Origin: Pseudomonas sp.
GTDB lineage: Bacteria > Pseudomonadota > Gammaproteobacteria > Pseudomonadales > Pseudomonadaceae
Length of the DNA stretch: 64,000 nt
NCBI RefSeq assembly: GCF_017744435.1
Contig: NZ_JAGIBG010000024.1
Span: forward strand, 23,152-87,151
Direction of reading: 5' to 3'
Shown here: piece by piece, positions 49,148 to 60,114 of the stretch
Layout: each line of letters begins with the position of its first letter
Position numbering within the stretch: the stretch's first letter is position 1
Program-made: the position numbers and the translations under genes
Notes under the pieces: model-generated
Seen by the model: the letters and a program-made list of their open reading frames with translations, nothing else
The model's database searches: none
What the model was told of the DNA's origin: nothing

Positions 49148-51979
49148 ATGCAAGAAAGCGTGATGCAGCGCATGTGGGATAGCGCCCACCTTTCAGGTGG
49201 TAACGCTGCATATGTGGAAGAGCTCTACGAGCTCTACCTGCACGACCCTAACGCTGTGCCAGAAGAGTGGCGCACTTACTTCCAGAAGTTGCCAGCCGAC
49301 GGCAGCACCGCTACCGATGTATCGCACTCGACGATCCGCGACCATTTCGTACTGCTGGCAAAGAACCAGCGCCGCGCCCAACCGGTTTCCGCCGGGAGCG
49401 TGAGCACAGAACACGAGAAGAAGCAGGTTGAAGTACTGCGACTGATCCAGGCCTATCGTATGCGCGGCCATCAGGCTGCCAAGCTCGACCCGTTGGGGTT
49501 GTGGCAGCGACCTGCGCCTGTAGACCTGTCGATCAATCACTACGGCTTGACCAATGCCGATCTTGATACGACCTTCCGTGCCGGCGACCTGTTCATCGGC
49601 AAAGAGGAGGCGAGCCTACGCGACATCTTCGAGGCACTCCAGAAGACATATTGTCGCACCATTGGCGCCGAGTTCACCCACATCGTCGATTCCGAGCAAC
49701 GCAGCTGGTTCCAGCAGCGCCTGGAAAGCGTGCGCGGCCGTCCGGAATTCTCGGTCGATGTGCAGACGCACCTGCTCGAGCGCGTGACCGCTGGTGAAGG
49801 CCTTGAGAAGTACCTGGGCACCAAGTACCCGGGCACCAAGCGTTTCGGCCTCGAGGGCGGCGAAAGCCTGATCCCGATGCTGGACGAAATGATCCAGCGT
49901 TCCGGCTCCTACGGCACCAAGGAAGTCGTGATCGGCATGGCCCACCGTGGCCGTCTGAACGTGCTGGTCAACACCTTCGGCAAGAACCCGCGCGAGCTGT
50001 TCGACGAGTTCGAAGGCAAGAAGATGAACGAGCTGGGCTCCGGTGACGTGAAGTATCACCAGGGCTTCTCCTCCAACGTGATGACCCCCGGTGGCGAAGT
50101 TCACCTGGCCATGGCGTTCAACCCGTCCCACCTGGAAATCGTCTCGCCAGTGGTGGAAGGTTCGGTGCGCGCCCGTCAGGACCGTCGCAACGACACCGTG
50201 GGTGACAAGGTTCTGCCGATCTCGATCCACGGCGACGCTGCGTTCGCCGGCCAGGGCGTGGTCATGGAAACCTTCCAGATGTCGCAGACCCGTGGTTTCA
50301 AGACCGGCGGTACCGTGCACATCGTGATCAACAACCAGGTTGGTTTCACCATCAGCAACCCGCTGGACGCACGTTCCACCGAGTACGCCACCGACGTCGC
50401 CAAGATGATTCAGGCGCCGATCCTGCACGTCAACGGTGACGATCCGGAAGCGGTGCTGTTCGTGACCCAACTGGCCATCGATTACCGCATGCAGTTCAAG
50501 CGTGACGTGGTCATCGACCTGGTCTGCTACCGTCGCCGCGGCCACAACGAGGCCGACGAGCCGAACGGCACTCAGCCTTTGATGTACCAGCAGATCACCA
50601 AGCAGCGCACGACTCGTGAGTTGTACGCTGAGGCGCTGATCCAGGCCGGTCGCATCGATGCCGAGCGTGCTCAGGCCAAGATCGACGAATACCGCAACGC
50701 GCTGGACAACGGCCTGCACGTGGTGAAGAGCCTGGTCAAGGAGCCGAACCGCGAGCTGTTCGTCGACTGGCGTCCGTACCTGGGCCATGCCTGGACCGCG
50801 CGTCACGACACCCGCTTCGACCTCAAGACCCTGCAGGACCTGTCGGCCAAGCTGCTGGAACTGCCAGAAGGCTTCGTCGTCCAGCGTCAGGTCGCGAAGA
50901 TCTACGAAGATCGCCAGAAGATGCAGGCCGGTGGCTTGCCGATCAACTGGGGTTATGCAGAGACCATGGCCTACGCCACCCTGCAGTTCGAAGGTCACCC
51001 GATCCGCATGACCGGCCAGGACATCGGCCGTGGCACCTTCTCGCACCGTCACGCAGTGCTGCACAACCAGAAGGACGCCAGCACCTACGTACCGCTGAAG
51101 AACCTGTTCCCGGGCCAGCCGCGTTTCGACCTGTACGACTCCTTCCTGTCGGAAGAAGCAGTACTGGCCTTCGAATATGGCTACTCGACCACCACGCCGA
51201 ACGCGCTGGTGATCTGGGAAGCCCAGTTCGGCGACTTCGCCAACGGTGCCCAAGTGGTGATCGACCAGTTCATCACCAGCGGCGAGCACAAGTGGGGCCG
51301 CCTGTGCGGTCTGACCATGCTGCTGCCACACGGTTATGAAGGGCAGGGCCCGGAGCACTCCTCCGCGCGTCTGGAGCGTTACCTGCAGCTGTGCGCCGAG
51401 CACAACATCCAGGTCTGCGTACCGACCACCCCGGCACAGATCTACCACCTGCTGCGTCGCCAGGTCATTCGCCCGCTGCGCAAGCCGCTGGTGGTCCTGA
51501 CGCCGAAGTCGCTGCTGCGCCACAAGCTGGCCATCTCGACCCTGGAAGACCTGGCAGAAGGCTCGTTCCAGACCGTGATCCCGGAAATCGACAGCCTCGA
51601 TCCGGCCAAGGTCGAACGCCTGGTGCTGTGCAGCGGCAAGGTCTACTACGACCTGCTGGAAAAACGCCGTGCCGAAGGCCGCGAAGACATCGCGATCCTG
51701 CGTCTGGAGCAGCTGTATCCGTTCCCTGAGGACGACCTGGTCGAAATCCTGGCGCAGTACACCAACCTCAAGCATGCGGTCTGGTGTCAGGAAGAGCCGA
51801 TGAACCAGGGCGCCTGGTACAGCAGTCAGCACCACATGCGCCGTATCCTGGGCCGCCACAACAAGGCATTGGTCCTGGAATACGCCGGCCGCGACGCTTC
51901 CGCCGCGCCAGCCTGTGGTTACGCATCGAAGCACGCCGAGCAGCAGGAAAAACTGCTGCAAGACGCCTTCACTGTTTAA
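49148..51979 (+). CDS. sucA: 2-oxoglutarate dehydrogenase E1 component
   Basis: A 943-residue thiamine-diphosphate enzyme. The short N-terminal segment that docks E2 (YVEELYELYLHDP) precedes the catalytic parts: GMAHRGRLNVL, FNPSHLEIVSPVVEGS, the ThDP motif HGDAAFAGQGVV...NNQVGFT and C-terminal LLPHGYEGQGPEHSSARLE. It decarboxylates 2-oxoglutarate and succinylates E2. ATG 49148 has a nearby in-frame ATG (residue 6) as an alternative. The 246-base gap after sdhB has no gene. Confidence 0.96.
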   Translation: MQESVMQRMWDSAHLSGGNAAYVEELYELYLHDPNAVPEEWRTYFQKLPADGSTATDVSHSTIRDHFVLLAKNQRRAQPVSAGSVSTEHEKKQVEVLRLIQAYRMRGHQAAKLDPLGLWQRPAPVDLSINHYGLTNADLDTTFRAGDLFIGKEEASLRDIFEALQKTYCRTIGAEFTHIVDSEQRSWFQQRLESVRGRPEFSVDVQTHLLERVTAGEGLEKYLGTKYPGTKRFGLEGGESLIPMLDEMIQRSGSYGTKEVVIGMAHRGRLNVLVNTFGKNPRELFDEFEGKKMNELGSGDVKYHQGFSSNVMTPGGEVHLAMAFNPSHLEIVSPVVEGSVRARQDRRNDTVGDKVLPISIHGDAAFAGQGVVMETFQMSQTRGFKTGGTVHIVINNQVGFTISNPLDARSTEYATDVAKMIQAPILHVNGDDPEAVLFVTQLAIDYRMQFKRDVVIDLVCYRRRGHNEADEPNGTQPLMYQQITKQRTTRELYAEALIQAGRIDAERAQAKIDEYRNALDNGLHVVKSLVKEPNRELFVDWRPYLGHAWTARHDTRFDLKTLQDLSAKLLELPEGFVVQRQVAKIYEDRQKMQAGGLPINWGYAETMAYATLQFEGHPIRMTGQDIGRGTFSHRHAVLHNQKDASTYVPLKNLFPGQPRFDLYDSFLSEEAVLAFEYGYSTTTPNALVIWEAQFGDFANGAQVVIDQFITSGEHKWGRLCGLTMLLPHGYEGQGPEHSSARLERYLQLCAEHNIQVCVPTTPAQIYHLLRRQVIRPLRKPLVVLTPKSLLRHKLAISTLEDLAEGSFQTVIPEIDSLDPAKVERLVLCSGKVYYDLLEKRRAEGREDIAILRLEQLYPFPEDDLVEILAQYTNLKHAVWCQEEPMNQGAWYSSQHHMRRILGRHNKALVLEYAGRDASAAPACGYASKHAEQQEKLLQDAFTV

Positions 51980-52021
51980 TGCCTTCGCGCACCTGAAACC
52001 GAATTTAAGGAAACACAGATA

Positions 52022-53245
52022 ATGGCTATCGAGATCAAAGCCCCAACCTTCCCGGAATCGGTTGCCGATGGCACCGTTGCCACCTGGCACAAGCAGCCGG
52101 GCGATGCCGTCAAGCGTGACGAGCTGATCGTCGACATCGAGACCGACAAGGTCGTCCTGGAAGTGCTGGCCACCGCCGACGGCGTGCTGGGCGCCATCGT
52201 CAAGGGCGAGGGCGACACCGTCCTGTCCGACGAAGTACTGGGTTCGATCGTTGAAGGTGGTGCTGCCGCCGCTGCTCCAGCTGCTGCCCCGGCCGCTGCT
52301 GCTCCAGCTGCCGCTGCTGCCGCCGACGCTGGCGAAGACGACCCGATCGCCGCTCCAGCCGCGCGCAAGCTGGCTGAAGAGAGCGGTATCGATCTGGCTA
52401 CCGTTGCCGGCACCGGCAAAGGTGGTCGCATCACCAAGGAAGACGTCGTCGCCGCCGTCGCCAACAAGAAGTCCGCTCCGGCCCCGGCTGCCAAGCCTGC
52501 CGCTGCCGCTGCTGCTGCTCCTGTTGTGGTTGCCGCTGGCGACCGCACCGAGAAGCGCGTGCCGATGACCCGTCTGCGCGCCAAGATCGCCGAGCGTCTG
52601 GTCGAAGCCCAGTCGAACATGGCCATGCTGACCACCTTCAACGAAGTCGACATGACCGAAGTCATGGCCCTGCGCTCGAAGTACAAGGACCTGTTCGAGA
52701 AGACCCACAACGGCGTTCGCCTGGGCTTCATGTCGTTCTTCGTCAAGGCCGCCACCGAAGCCCTGAAGCGCTTCCCGGCTGTCAACGCCTCGATCGACGG
52801 CAACGACATCGTCTACCACGGTTTTGCCGACGTCGGCGTTGCCGTGTCGAGCGATCGTGGCCTGGTGGTACCGGTGCTGCGTAACGCCGAGTCGATGAGC
52901 CTGGCGGAAATCGAAAACGGCATCGCCACCTTCGGCAAGAAGGCCCGTGACGGCAAGCTGGCCATCGAAGAAATGACCGGCGGCACCTTCACCATCACCA
53001 ACGGCGGTACTTTCGGTTCGATGATGTCGACCCCGATCGTCAACCCGCCGCAGGCCGCGATTCTTGGCATGCACAACATCATCCAGCGCCCGATGGCCAT
53101 CAATGGCCAAGTCGTGATTCGCCCGATGATGTACCTGGCGCTGTCGTACGATCACCGCCTGATCGATGGCAAGGAAGCAGTAACCTTCCTGGTCACCATC
53201 AAGAACCTGCTGGAAGATCCGTCTCGCCTGCTGCTGGACATCTAA
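52022..53245 (+). CDS. sucB: 2-oxoglutarate dehydrogenase E2, dihydrolipoyl succinyltransferase
   Basis: A 407-residue E2. One lipoyl domain with the lipoylated Lys in ETDKVVLEV (K43), an Ala/Pro-rich linker (two Ala-rich tracts around residues 80-102 and 160-176), an E1/E3-binding domain ([23 protein letters not shown]), then the catalytic domain ending in [12 protein letters not shown] with His and Asp of the active site. It transfers succinyl groups to CoA. It follows sucA by 42 bases. Confidence 0.96.
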
Positions 53246-53338
53246 CCCTCTGGCTGCGTACCGTGCCGGCCCTGGCTTCGCGAGAAGCCATGCCGCGCGG
53301 TCCGCGGCCTGTAGCTTGTAGCTGATAAGGAATCTTTT

Positions 53339-54775
53339 ATGACCCAGAAATTCGACGTAGTGGTAATCGGTGCAGGTCCTGGCGGCTATGTTGCTGCCAT
53401 CAAGGCCGCACAACTTGGTCTGAAGACTGCCTGTATCGAGAAGTACACCGACGCCGAGGGCAAGCTGGCCCTGGGCGGCACCTGCCTGAACGTAGGTTGC
53501 ATCCCGTCCAAGGCGCTGCTGGACAGCTCCTGGAAGTACAAGGAAGCCAAAGAGAGCTTCAACGTCCACGGTATCTCCACTGGCGAAGTGAAGATGGACG
53601 TCGCCGCGATGGTTGGCCGCAAGGCTGGCATCGTGAAGAACCTGACCGGTGGCGTTGCCACTCTGTTCAAGGCCAACGGCGTTACCTCGATCCAGGGCCA
53701 CGGCAAGCTGCTGGCTGGCAAGAAGGTCGAAGTCACCAAGGCTGACGGCACCACCGAAGTCATCGAAGCCGAGAACGTGATCCTCGCTTCCGGCTCGCGT
53801 CCGATCGACATTCCACCGGCTCCGGTCGACCAGAACGTCATCGTCGACTCCACCGGCGCCCTGGAATTCCAGGCCGTACCGAAGCGCCTGGGCGTGATCG
53901 GTGCTGGCGTGATCGGCCTGGAGCTGGGCTCGGTATGGGCTCGCCTGGGTGCTGAAGTCACCGTCCTGGAAGCCCTGGACACCTTCCTGATGGCTGCCGA
54001 CACCGCCGTGTCGAAAGAAGCCCAGAAGACCCTGACCAAGCAAGGCCTGGACATCAAGCTGGGCGCTCGCGTCACTGGCTCGAAAGTCAACGGCAACGAA
54101 GTCGAAGTGACCTACACCAACGCCGAAGGCGAGCAGAAGATCACCTTCGACAAGCTGATCGTCGCGGTCGGCCGTCGTCCGGTGACCACCGATCTGCTGG
54201 CTGCCGACAGCGGCGTGACCATCGACGAGCGTGGCTACATCTTCGTCGACGACTACTGCGCTACCAGCGTTCCAGGCGTATACGCCATCGGTGACGTGGT
54301 GCGTGGCATGATGCTGGCACACAAGGCCTCGGAAGAGGGCATCATGGTCGTCGAGCGCATCAAGGGCCACAAGGCCCAGATGAACTACGACCTGATCCCG
54401 TCGGTCATCTACACCCACCCGGAAATCGCGTGGGTCGGCAAGACCGAACAAGCCTTGAAGGCCGAGGGTGTTGAGGTTAACGTAGGCACCTTCCCGTTCG
54501 CGGCCAGCGGCCGTGCGATGGCAGCCAACGATACCGGTGGTTTCGTCAAGGTCATCGCCGACGCCAAGACCGACCGCGTCCTGGGTGTTCACGTGATTGG
54601 CCCATCGGCTGCCGAACTGGTACAGCAGGGCGCAATCGCAATGGAATTCGGCACCAGTGCCGAGGATCTGGGCATGATGGTCTTCAGCCATCCAACCCTG
54701 TCCGAAGCGCTGCATGAAGCAGCGCTGGCAGTGAATGGCGGCGCCATTCACGTGGCCAACCGTAAGAAGCGTTAA
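53339..54775 (+). CDS. lpd: Dihydrolipoyl dehydrogenase (E3)
   Basis: A 478-residue flavoprotein. FAD motif [16 protein letters not shown], redox disulfide [13 protein letters not shown] (C49, C54), NAD motif [20 protein letters not shown], second FAD motif YAIGDVV and the active-site His-Glu in [13 protein letters not shown]. It reoxidises lipoyl groups of SucB with NAD+. In P. putida the corresponding protein is the Lpd-Glc form. The 93-base gap after sucB has a weak inverted repeat. Confidence 0.95.
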
Positions 54776-54947
54776 TTATAAGAAACCACGGCGGGCTGCC
54801 CGTCGTGAGTCTTGCGTGCATGACTCACCGCGGAACGTTCGCCGGACCGGACTACACGGGAAAACCCGGGGTCAATGGTCACAGGTGGTGCGGCGCCAGC
54901 AATGGCGCAGCACCGAAGCGCAGTACCTAACGAAGACGGTAAAAAGC

Positions 54948-56114
54948 ATGAATCTTCACGAGTATCAGGGTAAGCAGCTGTTCGCTGAATACGGCCTGCC
55001 AGTTTCCAAGGGTTTCGCTGTCGATACCCCTGAGCAAGCTGCAGAAGCCTGCGACAAGATCGGCGGGAACGAGTGGGTAGTAAAAGCCCAGGTTCACGCG
55101 GGTGGTCGCGGTAAAGCGGGCGGCGTCAAGCTGGTTCGCAGCAAGGAAGACGCCAAGGCGTTCGCTGCACAGTGGTTGGGCAAGAATCTGGTTACCTACC
55201 AGACCGATGCCAACGGTCAACCCGTCTCCAAGATTCTGGTCGAATCCTGCACTGACATCGCCAAAGAGCTGTACCTGGGCGCTGTAGTGGATCGTTCGAG
55301 CCGCCGTATCGTGTTCATGGCTTCCACCGAGGGTGGCGTGGACATCGAGAAAGTTGCTCACGAAACTCCTGAGAAGATCCTCAAGGCTACCATCGACCCA
55401 CTGGTTGGCGCTCAGCCGTTCCAGGGTCGTGAACTGGCGTTCCAGCTGGGTCTGGAAGGCAAGCAAGTTCAACAGTTCGCCAAGATCTTCGTTGGCCTGG
55501 CCAAGCTGTTCAAGGATCACGATCTGGCCCTGCTGGAAGTGAACCCGCTGGTGATCAAGGCCGACGGCGACCTGCACTGCCTCGATGCCAAGATCAACAT
55601 CGACGCCAACGCCATGTACCGTCAGCCTAAGCTGAAGACCTTCCACGACCCGTCGCAGGACGACGCCCGTGAAGCCCACGCTGCCAAGTTCGAACTGAAC
55701 TACGTTGCCCTCGAAGGCAACATCGGCTGCATGGTCAACGGTGCCGGCCTGGCCATGGGTACCATGGACATCGTCAACCTGCACGGCGGCAAGCCAGCCA
55801 ACTTCCTCGACGTGGGCGGCGGCGCTACCAAAGAGCGCGTTACCGAAGCGTTCAAGATCATTCTGTCCGACAGCAATGTCGCGGCCGTTCTGGTCAACAT
55901 CTTCGGCGGCATCGTTCGCTGCGACATGATTGCCGAAGGCATCATTGGTGCAGTGAAAGAAGTCGGCGTGAAAGTTCCGGTTGTCGTTCGCCTCGAAGGC
56001 AACAACGCCGAACTGGGCGCTAAAGTACTGGCAGAAAGCGGTTTGAACATCATTGCGGCCACCAGCCTGACCGACGCTGCTCAACAAGTTGTCAAAGCTG
56101 CGGAGGGCAAGTAA
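54948..56114 (+). CDS. sucC: Succinyl-CoA synthetase beta subunit
   Basis: A 388-residue ATP-grasp subunit. N-terminal [38 protein letters not shown] for nucleotide binding, [12 protein letters not shown] for metal ligands and [20 protein letters not shown] near the C-terminus. ATG 54948 matches the family start; the open frame extends upstream without conserved residues. The stop shares one base with sucD. It binds ADP/GDP and succinate. Confidence 0.96.
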
Positions 56115-56998
56115 TGAGCGTCCTGATCAATAAAGATACCAAAGTCATCTGCCAGGGCTTCACCGGCTCGCAGGGTACTTTCCACTCCGAACAAGCCATC
56201 GCCTACGGCACCAAGATGGTCGGCGGCGTTACGCCAGGCAAGGGTGGCACCACCCACCTGGGCCTGCCAGTGTTCAACACTGTGAAAGAAGCCGTAGAAG
56301 CCACCGGCGCTGACGCTTCGGTCATCTACGTTCCGGCTCCTTTCTGCAAGGACTCGATCCTGGAAGCAGCCTTCGGCGGCATCAAGCTGATCGTCTGCAT
56401 CACCGAAGGCATTCCTACCCTGGACATGCTGGATGCCAAGGTCAAGTGTGACGAGCTGGGCGTGACCCTGATCGGCCCTAACTGCCCAGGCGTCATCACT
56501 CCGGGCGAGTGCAAGATCGGCATCATGCCAGGCCACATTCACCTGCCAGGCAAGGTCGGTATCGTTTCGCGTTCCGGCACCCTGACCTACGAAGCGGTCA
56601 AGCAGACCACCGACGCCGGCTTCGGCCAGTCGACCTGCGTGGGCATCGGCGGCGACCCGATCCCAGGCTCCAACTTCATCGACATCCTGAAGCTGTTCCA
56701 GGAAGACCCGAAGACCGAAGCGATCGTCATGATCGGTGAGATCGGCGGTTCGGCTGAAGAAGAAGCGGCGGCCTACATCAAGGCCAACGTCACCAAGCCA
56801 GTCGTTTCCTACATCGCCGGTGTTACTGCACCTGCGGGCAAGCGCATGGGCCACGCTGGCGCCATCATCTCCGGCGGCAAGGGCACTGCGGACGAGAAGT
56901 TCGCCGCGCTGCAGGACGCTGGTGTGAAGACCGTGCGTTCCCTGGCTGATATCGGCAAGGCCCTGGCCGAGCTGACCGGCTGGGAAGCCAAGAAGTAA
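56114..56998 (+). CDS. sucD: Succinyl-CoA synthetase alpha subunit
   Basis: A 294-residue CoA-binding subunit. CoA site QGFTGSQGTFHSEQAIAYG, and the phosphohistidine in MGHAGAIISGGKGTADEKF. With SucC it makes succinate and a nucleoside triphosphate from succinyl-CoA. TAATG overlap with sucC indicates coupling. A terminator with a UUCG loop closes the operon. Confidence 0.96.
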   Translation: MSVLINKDTKVICQGFTGSQGTFHSEQAIAYGTKMVGGVTPGKGGTTHLGLPVFNTVKEAVEATGADASVIYVPAPFCKDSILEAAFGGIKLIVCITEGIPTLDMLDAKVKCDELGVTLIGPNCPGVITPGECKIGIMPGHIHLPGKVGIVSRSGTLTYEAVKQTTDAGFGQSTCVGIGGDPIPGSNFIDILKLFQEDPKTEAIVMIGEIGGSAEEEAAAYIKANVTKPVVSYIAGVTAPAGKRMGHAGAIISGGKGTADEKFAALQDAGVKTVRSLADIGKALAELTGWEAKK

Positions 56999-57024
56999 TA
57001 CCTGCTACACCCCCCACGCGCACA

Positions 57025-57052
57025 GAGGCCACCTTCGGGTGGCCTTTGTCGT
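57025..57052 (+). terminator. Intrinsic terminator after sucD
   Basis: GAGGCCACC, loop TTCG, GGTGGCCTT then TTGTCGTTT. A stable UUCG tetraloop hairpin with a modest T-run. Confidence 0.9.
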
Positions 57053-57371
57053 TTCTGCAGCTCGAACAGGCAGTTAGGTTTTTCGATGGGTTTGATAGGA
57101 ATTTTCGCGCAGACGAAAGTTTCAATATGGTGATAATTCCTACTGTCTCCGGTCACGCAGACGACAAACATGTACGCACATCGGACAAGCAGCACTGTAT
57201 CAGTGCGTTTACCGGGTAAAACGGTTAATCTACGCGTTCACTCTGTGCCCGTACCCCAAAAGGGAACGACACGCTAAACGGGTCTGGCCTATCAAGCCGG
57301 GCAGCATTTCCCCTCATCCAATGGGAAATCCCCTCTCGAATCCCGATTTCAGCAGTGTGGTACTACCTTAA
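57053..57371. promoter_or_regulatory. Gene-free region upstream of brnQ
   Basis: About 320 bases without a credible gene. It must carry the brnQ promoter. An AT-rich patch lies near 57110-57145 (CAATATGGTGATAATTCC). No regulator site recognised. Confidence 0.5.
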
Positions 57372-58685
57372 ATGAAAGTTCTCAAAGGCCAGGATATCCT
57401 GGCGCTTGGCTTTATGACGTTTGCGCTTTTCGTAGGCGCTGGCAACATCATCTTCCCGCCTATCGTCGGTCTGCAGTCTGGCCCGCACGTATGGATGGCG
57501 GCCCTGGGCTTCCTGGTCACCGCCGTGGGCCTGCCGGTCATCACCGTGGTCGCCCTGGCCAAGGTCGGTGGCGGCATGGACGCCTTGAGCAGCCCGATCG
57601 GCAAGTTCTTCGGTGGCCTGCTGGCGGCTGTGTGCTACCTGTCGGTCGGCCCGCTGTTCGCGACGCCGCGTACTGCGACCGTATCGTTCGAAGTGGGCGT
57701 GGCACCGCTGACCGGCGAAAGCCCGACGGCGCTGTTCATCTACAGCCTGGTGTACTTCGCCGTGGTACTGGCCGTGTCCATGTACCCGGGCAAGCTGCTT
57801 GACACCGTCGGTCGCTTCCTCGCACCGCTGAAGATCATCGCCCTGGCGGTGCTGGGTATCGCAGCCTTCGCCTTGCCGGCCGGGACCATTGGTGAAGCAC
57901 AGCCGGCCTATGCCGCCGCTGCGTTCTCCAAGGGCTTCTCCGATGGCTACCTGACCATGGACACCCTCGGTGCCCTGGTGTTCGGTATCGTCATCGTCAA
58001 CGCCATCCGCTCGCGCGGTGTCGAATCGCCGAAGCTGATCACCCGCTATGCCATCATCGCCGGCCTGATCGCAGGTGTCGGCCTGGCCCTGGTGTACGTC
58101 AGCCTGTTCCGTCTGGGCGCCACTAGCCACGACATCGCCGCTGACGCCACTAATGGTGCGGCCGTTCTGCACGCCTACGTGCAGCACACCTTCGGCTCCC
58201 TGGGTAGCGGCTTCCTCGCGGTGCTGATCGCCTTGGCGTGCCTGGTGACGGCGGTGGGCCTGACCTGCGCCTGCGCCGAATACTTCAGCCAGATTTTGCC
58301 GCTGTCGTACCGCGCACTGGTGGTGATCCTGGCGGGCTTCTCGCTGCTGATCTCCAACCTGGGCCTGACCAAGCTGATCATGTTCTCGATCCCGGTGCTG
58401 ACCGCCATCTATCCGCCATGCATCGTGGTAGTGGGCCTGAGCTTCGTGAAGGACCTGTGGAATTCGCCGACCCGTATCCTGGCTCCGGTGATGCTGGTGT
58501 CGCTGGTGTTCGGTATGGTCGACGCGATCAAGGGTAGCGATATTGCCCATGTATTGCCGGACGTACTGGCGCACCTGCCGCTGAGCGACCAAGGCCTTGC
58601 CTGGCTGGTGCCATCGGTGGTGACCCTGGTTGGCGCCGTGGCCTGCGACCGCATGCTTGGCAAGCCACGCGAAGCGTTGGCCTGA
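57372..58685 (+). CDS. brnQ: Branched-chain amino acid transport system II carrier (LIVCS family)
   Basis: A 437-residue permease with about twelve hydrophobic helices. N-terminal GFMTFALFVGAGNIIFPPIVG and PLFATPRTATVSFEVG are hallmarks of BrnQ/BraB, Na+- or H+-coupled importers of Leu, Ile and Val. ATG 57372 begins the protein directly at the first helix, the usual form. It stands alone between two terminators. Confidence 0.93.
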   Translation: MKVLKGQDILALGFMTFALFVGAGNIIFPPIVGLQSGPHVWMAALGFLVTAVGLPVITVVALAKVGGGMDALSSPIGKFFGGLLAAVCYLSVGPLFATPRTATVSFEVGVAPLTGESPTALFIYSLVYFAVVLAVSMYPGKLLDTVGRFLAPLKIIALAVLGIAAFALPAGTIGEAQPAYAAAAFSKGFSDGYLTMDTLGALVFGIVIVNAIRSRGVESPKLITRYAIIAGLIAGVGLALVYVSLFRLGATSHDIAADATNGAAVLHAYVQHTFGSLGSGFLAVLIALACLVTAVGLTCACAEYFSQILPLSYRALVVILAGFSLLISNLGLTKLIMFSIPVLTAIYPPCIVVVGLSFVKDLWNSPTRILAPVMLVSLVFGMVDAIKGSDIAHVLPDVLAHLPLSDQGLAWLVPSVVTLVGAVACDRMLGKPREALA

Positions 58686-58752
58686 GACGTTGAAGCCTGA
58701 GGGCGGCACCGGCCACAAGCCGTAGGGTGCTCGCCAAGGGTGGAGACTCGGA

Positions 58753-58788
58753 AGCCCCGCATCTGAAAGGATGCGGGGCTTTTTCGTT
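58753..58788 (+). terminator. Intrinsic terminator after brnQ
   Basis: AGCCCCGCATC and GATGCGGGGCT form an 11-bp stem with a T-rich tail. Confidence 0.92.
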
Positions 58789-58867
58789 TCAGTGTGTGCC
58801 TTTTACCGCTTGCAGGCGTCGAAACCCGGTCACTATTCTTTGTGCACCTGGCCCTCGGGAACCCTGC

Positions 58868-59617
58868 ATGAACTTCATCCAAAGCAATCTCCACAACCTC
58901 CTGGCCGTATGCTGGTTCGCCCTCTGCTGGGGCGGCTACACCCGCTATGCCATCTGGAAGGGCCGCGATACCGCGTGCCTGGCCAGCGTGCTGCACCTGT
59001 ACCGGGAAGACTGGATGCGCCGCATGCTGCTGCGCGACAACCGCATCGCCGACGCCAGCGTGATCGGCAACCTGGAGCGCAATGCGTCGTTCTTCGCCTC
59101 CAGTACCCTGATCATCCTTGCCGGTATTCTCACCGTGCTGGGTGCTTCGGATCGTGCCTTGTCGTTGCTCGCGGACCTGCCGCTGGTGCAGCAGGCGTCC
59201 CAAGGCATGTCGGAGATCAAGCTGCTGTGCCTGGCCATGGTGTTCGTCTACGCCTTCTTCACCTTCAGCTGGTGCATGCGTCAGTACAACTTTGCCGCAG
59301 TACTGGTGGGGTCCGCGCCGATGATCGGCGAGCGCCAGGTCAACGAGCTGGAGCGCAAGGCCTTTGCCTCACGAGCCGCACGGGTGCTGTCGCTGGCAGC
59401 CAACCAGTTCAACTTTGGCCTGCGCTCTTATTACTTCGGCATGGCCATGTTGACCTGGTTCATCAGCCCCTGGCTGTTCATGGTCGTGAGTGTCGGTGTA
59501 GTGCTGATTCTGTATCGCCGTGAGTTCCATTCCGATGTATTGGACGTCATGGTGTTCACGCCAACCGAAAGTGCGCTGACAGACATGCCCAGGGAAAGTT
59601 CCAACAGCATTAACTGA
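58868..59617 (+). CDS. DUF599 family inner-membrane protein
   Basis: A 249-residue protein with four or five hydrophobic segments (about 9-24, 77-97, 120-140, 188-225). WMRRMLLRDNRIADASVIGNLERNASFFAS is the conserved core of DUF599 proteins. ATG 58868 is chosen because the first helix begins there. Function is unknown across the family. It is a single gene ending at a terminator shared with the convergent lipoprotein gene. Confidence 0.85.
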   Translation: MNFIQSNLHNLLAVCWFALCWGGYTRYAIWKGRDTACLASVLHLYREDWMRRMLLRDNRIADASVIGNLERNASFFASSTLIILAGILTVLGASDRALSLLADLPLVQQASQGMSEIKLLCLAMVFVYAFFTFSWCMRQYNFAAVLVGSAPMIGERQVNELERKAFASRAARVLSLAANQFNFGLRSYYFGMAMLTWFISPWLFMVVSVGVVLILYRREFHSDVLDVMVFTPTESALTDMPRESSNSIN

Positions 59618-59644
59618 AACGTTTAATCCTCTAAAGGCAGGCAC

Positions 59645-59673
59645 AAAAAAACCCGACATTGTCGGGTTTTTTT
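59645..59673. terminator. Bidirectional terminator
   Basis: A-run, ACCCGAC, ATT loop, GTCGGGT, T-run between the convergent DUF599 and lipoprotein genes. Confidence 0.92.
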
Positions 59674-59684
59674 GATGTGCTCGA

Positions 59685-59960
59685 TTACTGCTTGGCAGGT
59701 TCGGCAGGCGCGGTTTCCGGCGCCGGAGTAGCCGGGGCGGCCTCTTCGGCGGCCTTCTTCTCGGCTTCGGCCTGATCTTTGGCGGCTTCGGCGTTTTCCT
59801 TGGCGGCTTCGTTCATCTTATCCTGAGCTTCGCCCATCTTTTCCTGGGCTTGCTCGGCGTGTTGCTGTGCGTCTTGGGCTTTGTCTTCGCTCGCTTTATC
59901 GCAAGCAGCCAGGCCCATGGCAGCAGCCAGCATCAGAGCAAAAGCAAAAGGTTTACGCAT
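59685..59960 (-). CDS. Small helical lipoprotein
   Basis: A 91-residue lipoprotein with lipobox LAAC (~17-20). The mature part is Ala/Glu/Lys/Gln-rich with a heptad-like helical pattern (AQDAQQHAEQAQEKMGEAQDK) and a Pro/Ala-rich tail. It recalls small envelope-stress or osmoregulated lipoproteins of Pseudomonas. It is very likely expressed: ATG 59960 has an AAGGAGAAA ribosome site. Specific function unknown. Confidence 0.82.
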   Translation of the reverse strand: MRKPFAFALMLAAAMGLAACDKASEDKAQDAQQHAEQAQEKMGEAQDKMNEAAKENAEAAKDQAEAEKKAAEEAAPATPAPETAPAEPAKQ

Positions 59961-60114
59961 GGGGGTGTTTCTCCTTGGTGGAATAATTGACTTGTTCCTT
60001 CGAGTTCAATCACACGGAATAAGTTCCGCAGAGGTTACAGATATATAACACCCCGTTCTATATAGACTTTTTATTGATTTTATGCCGCTGCGGCAGTGCT
60101 TACGGAACTCGCCT

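Noticed and set aside
49616..54751. A 1711-codon open frame antisense to sucA, sucB and lpd
   Set aside because: It mirrors three certain TCA genes; high-GC codon bias keeps the opposite frame open. It has no domain signature.
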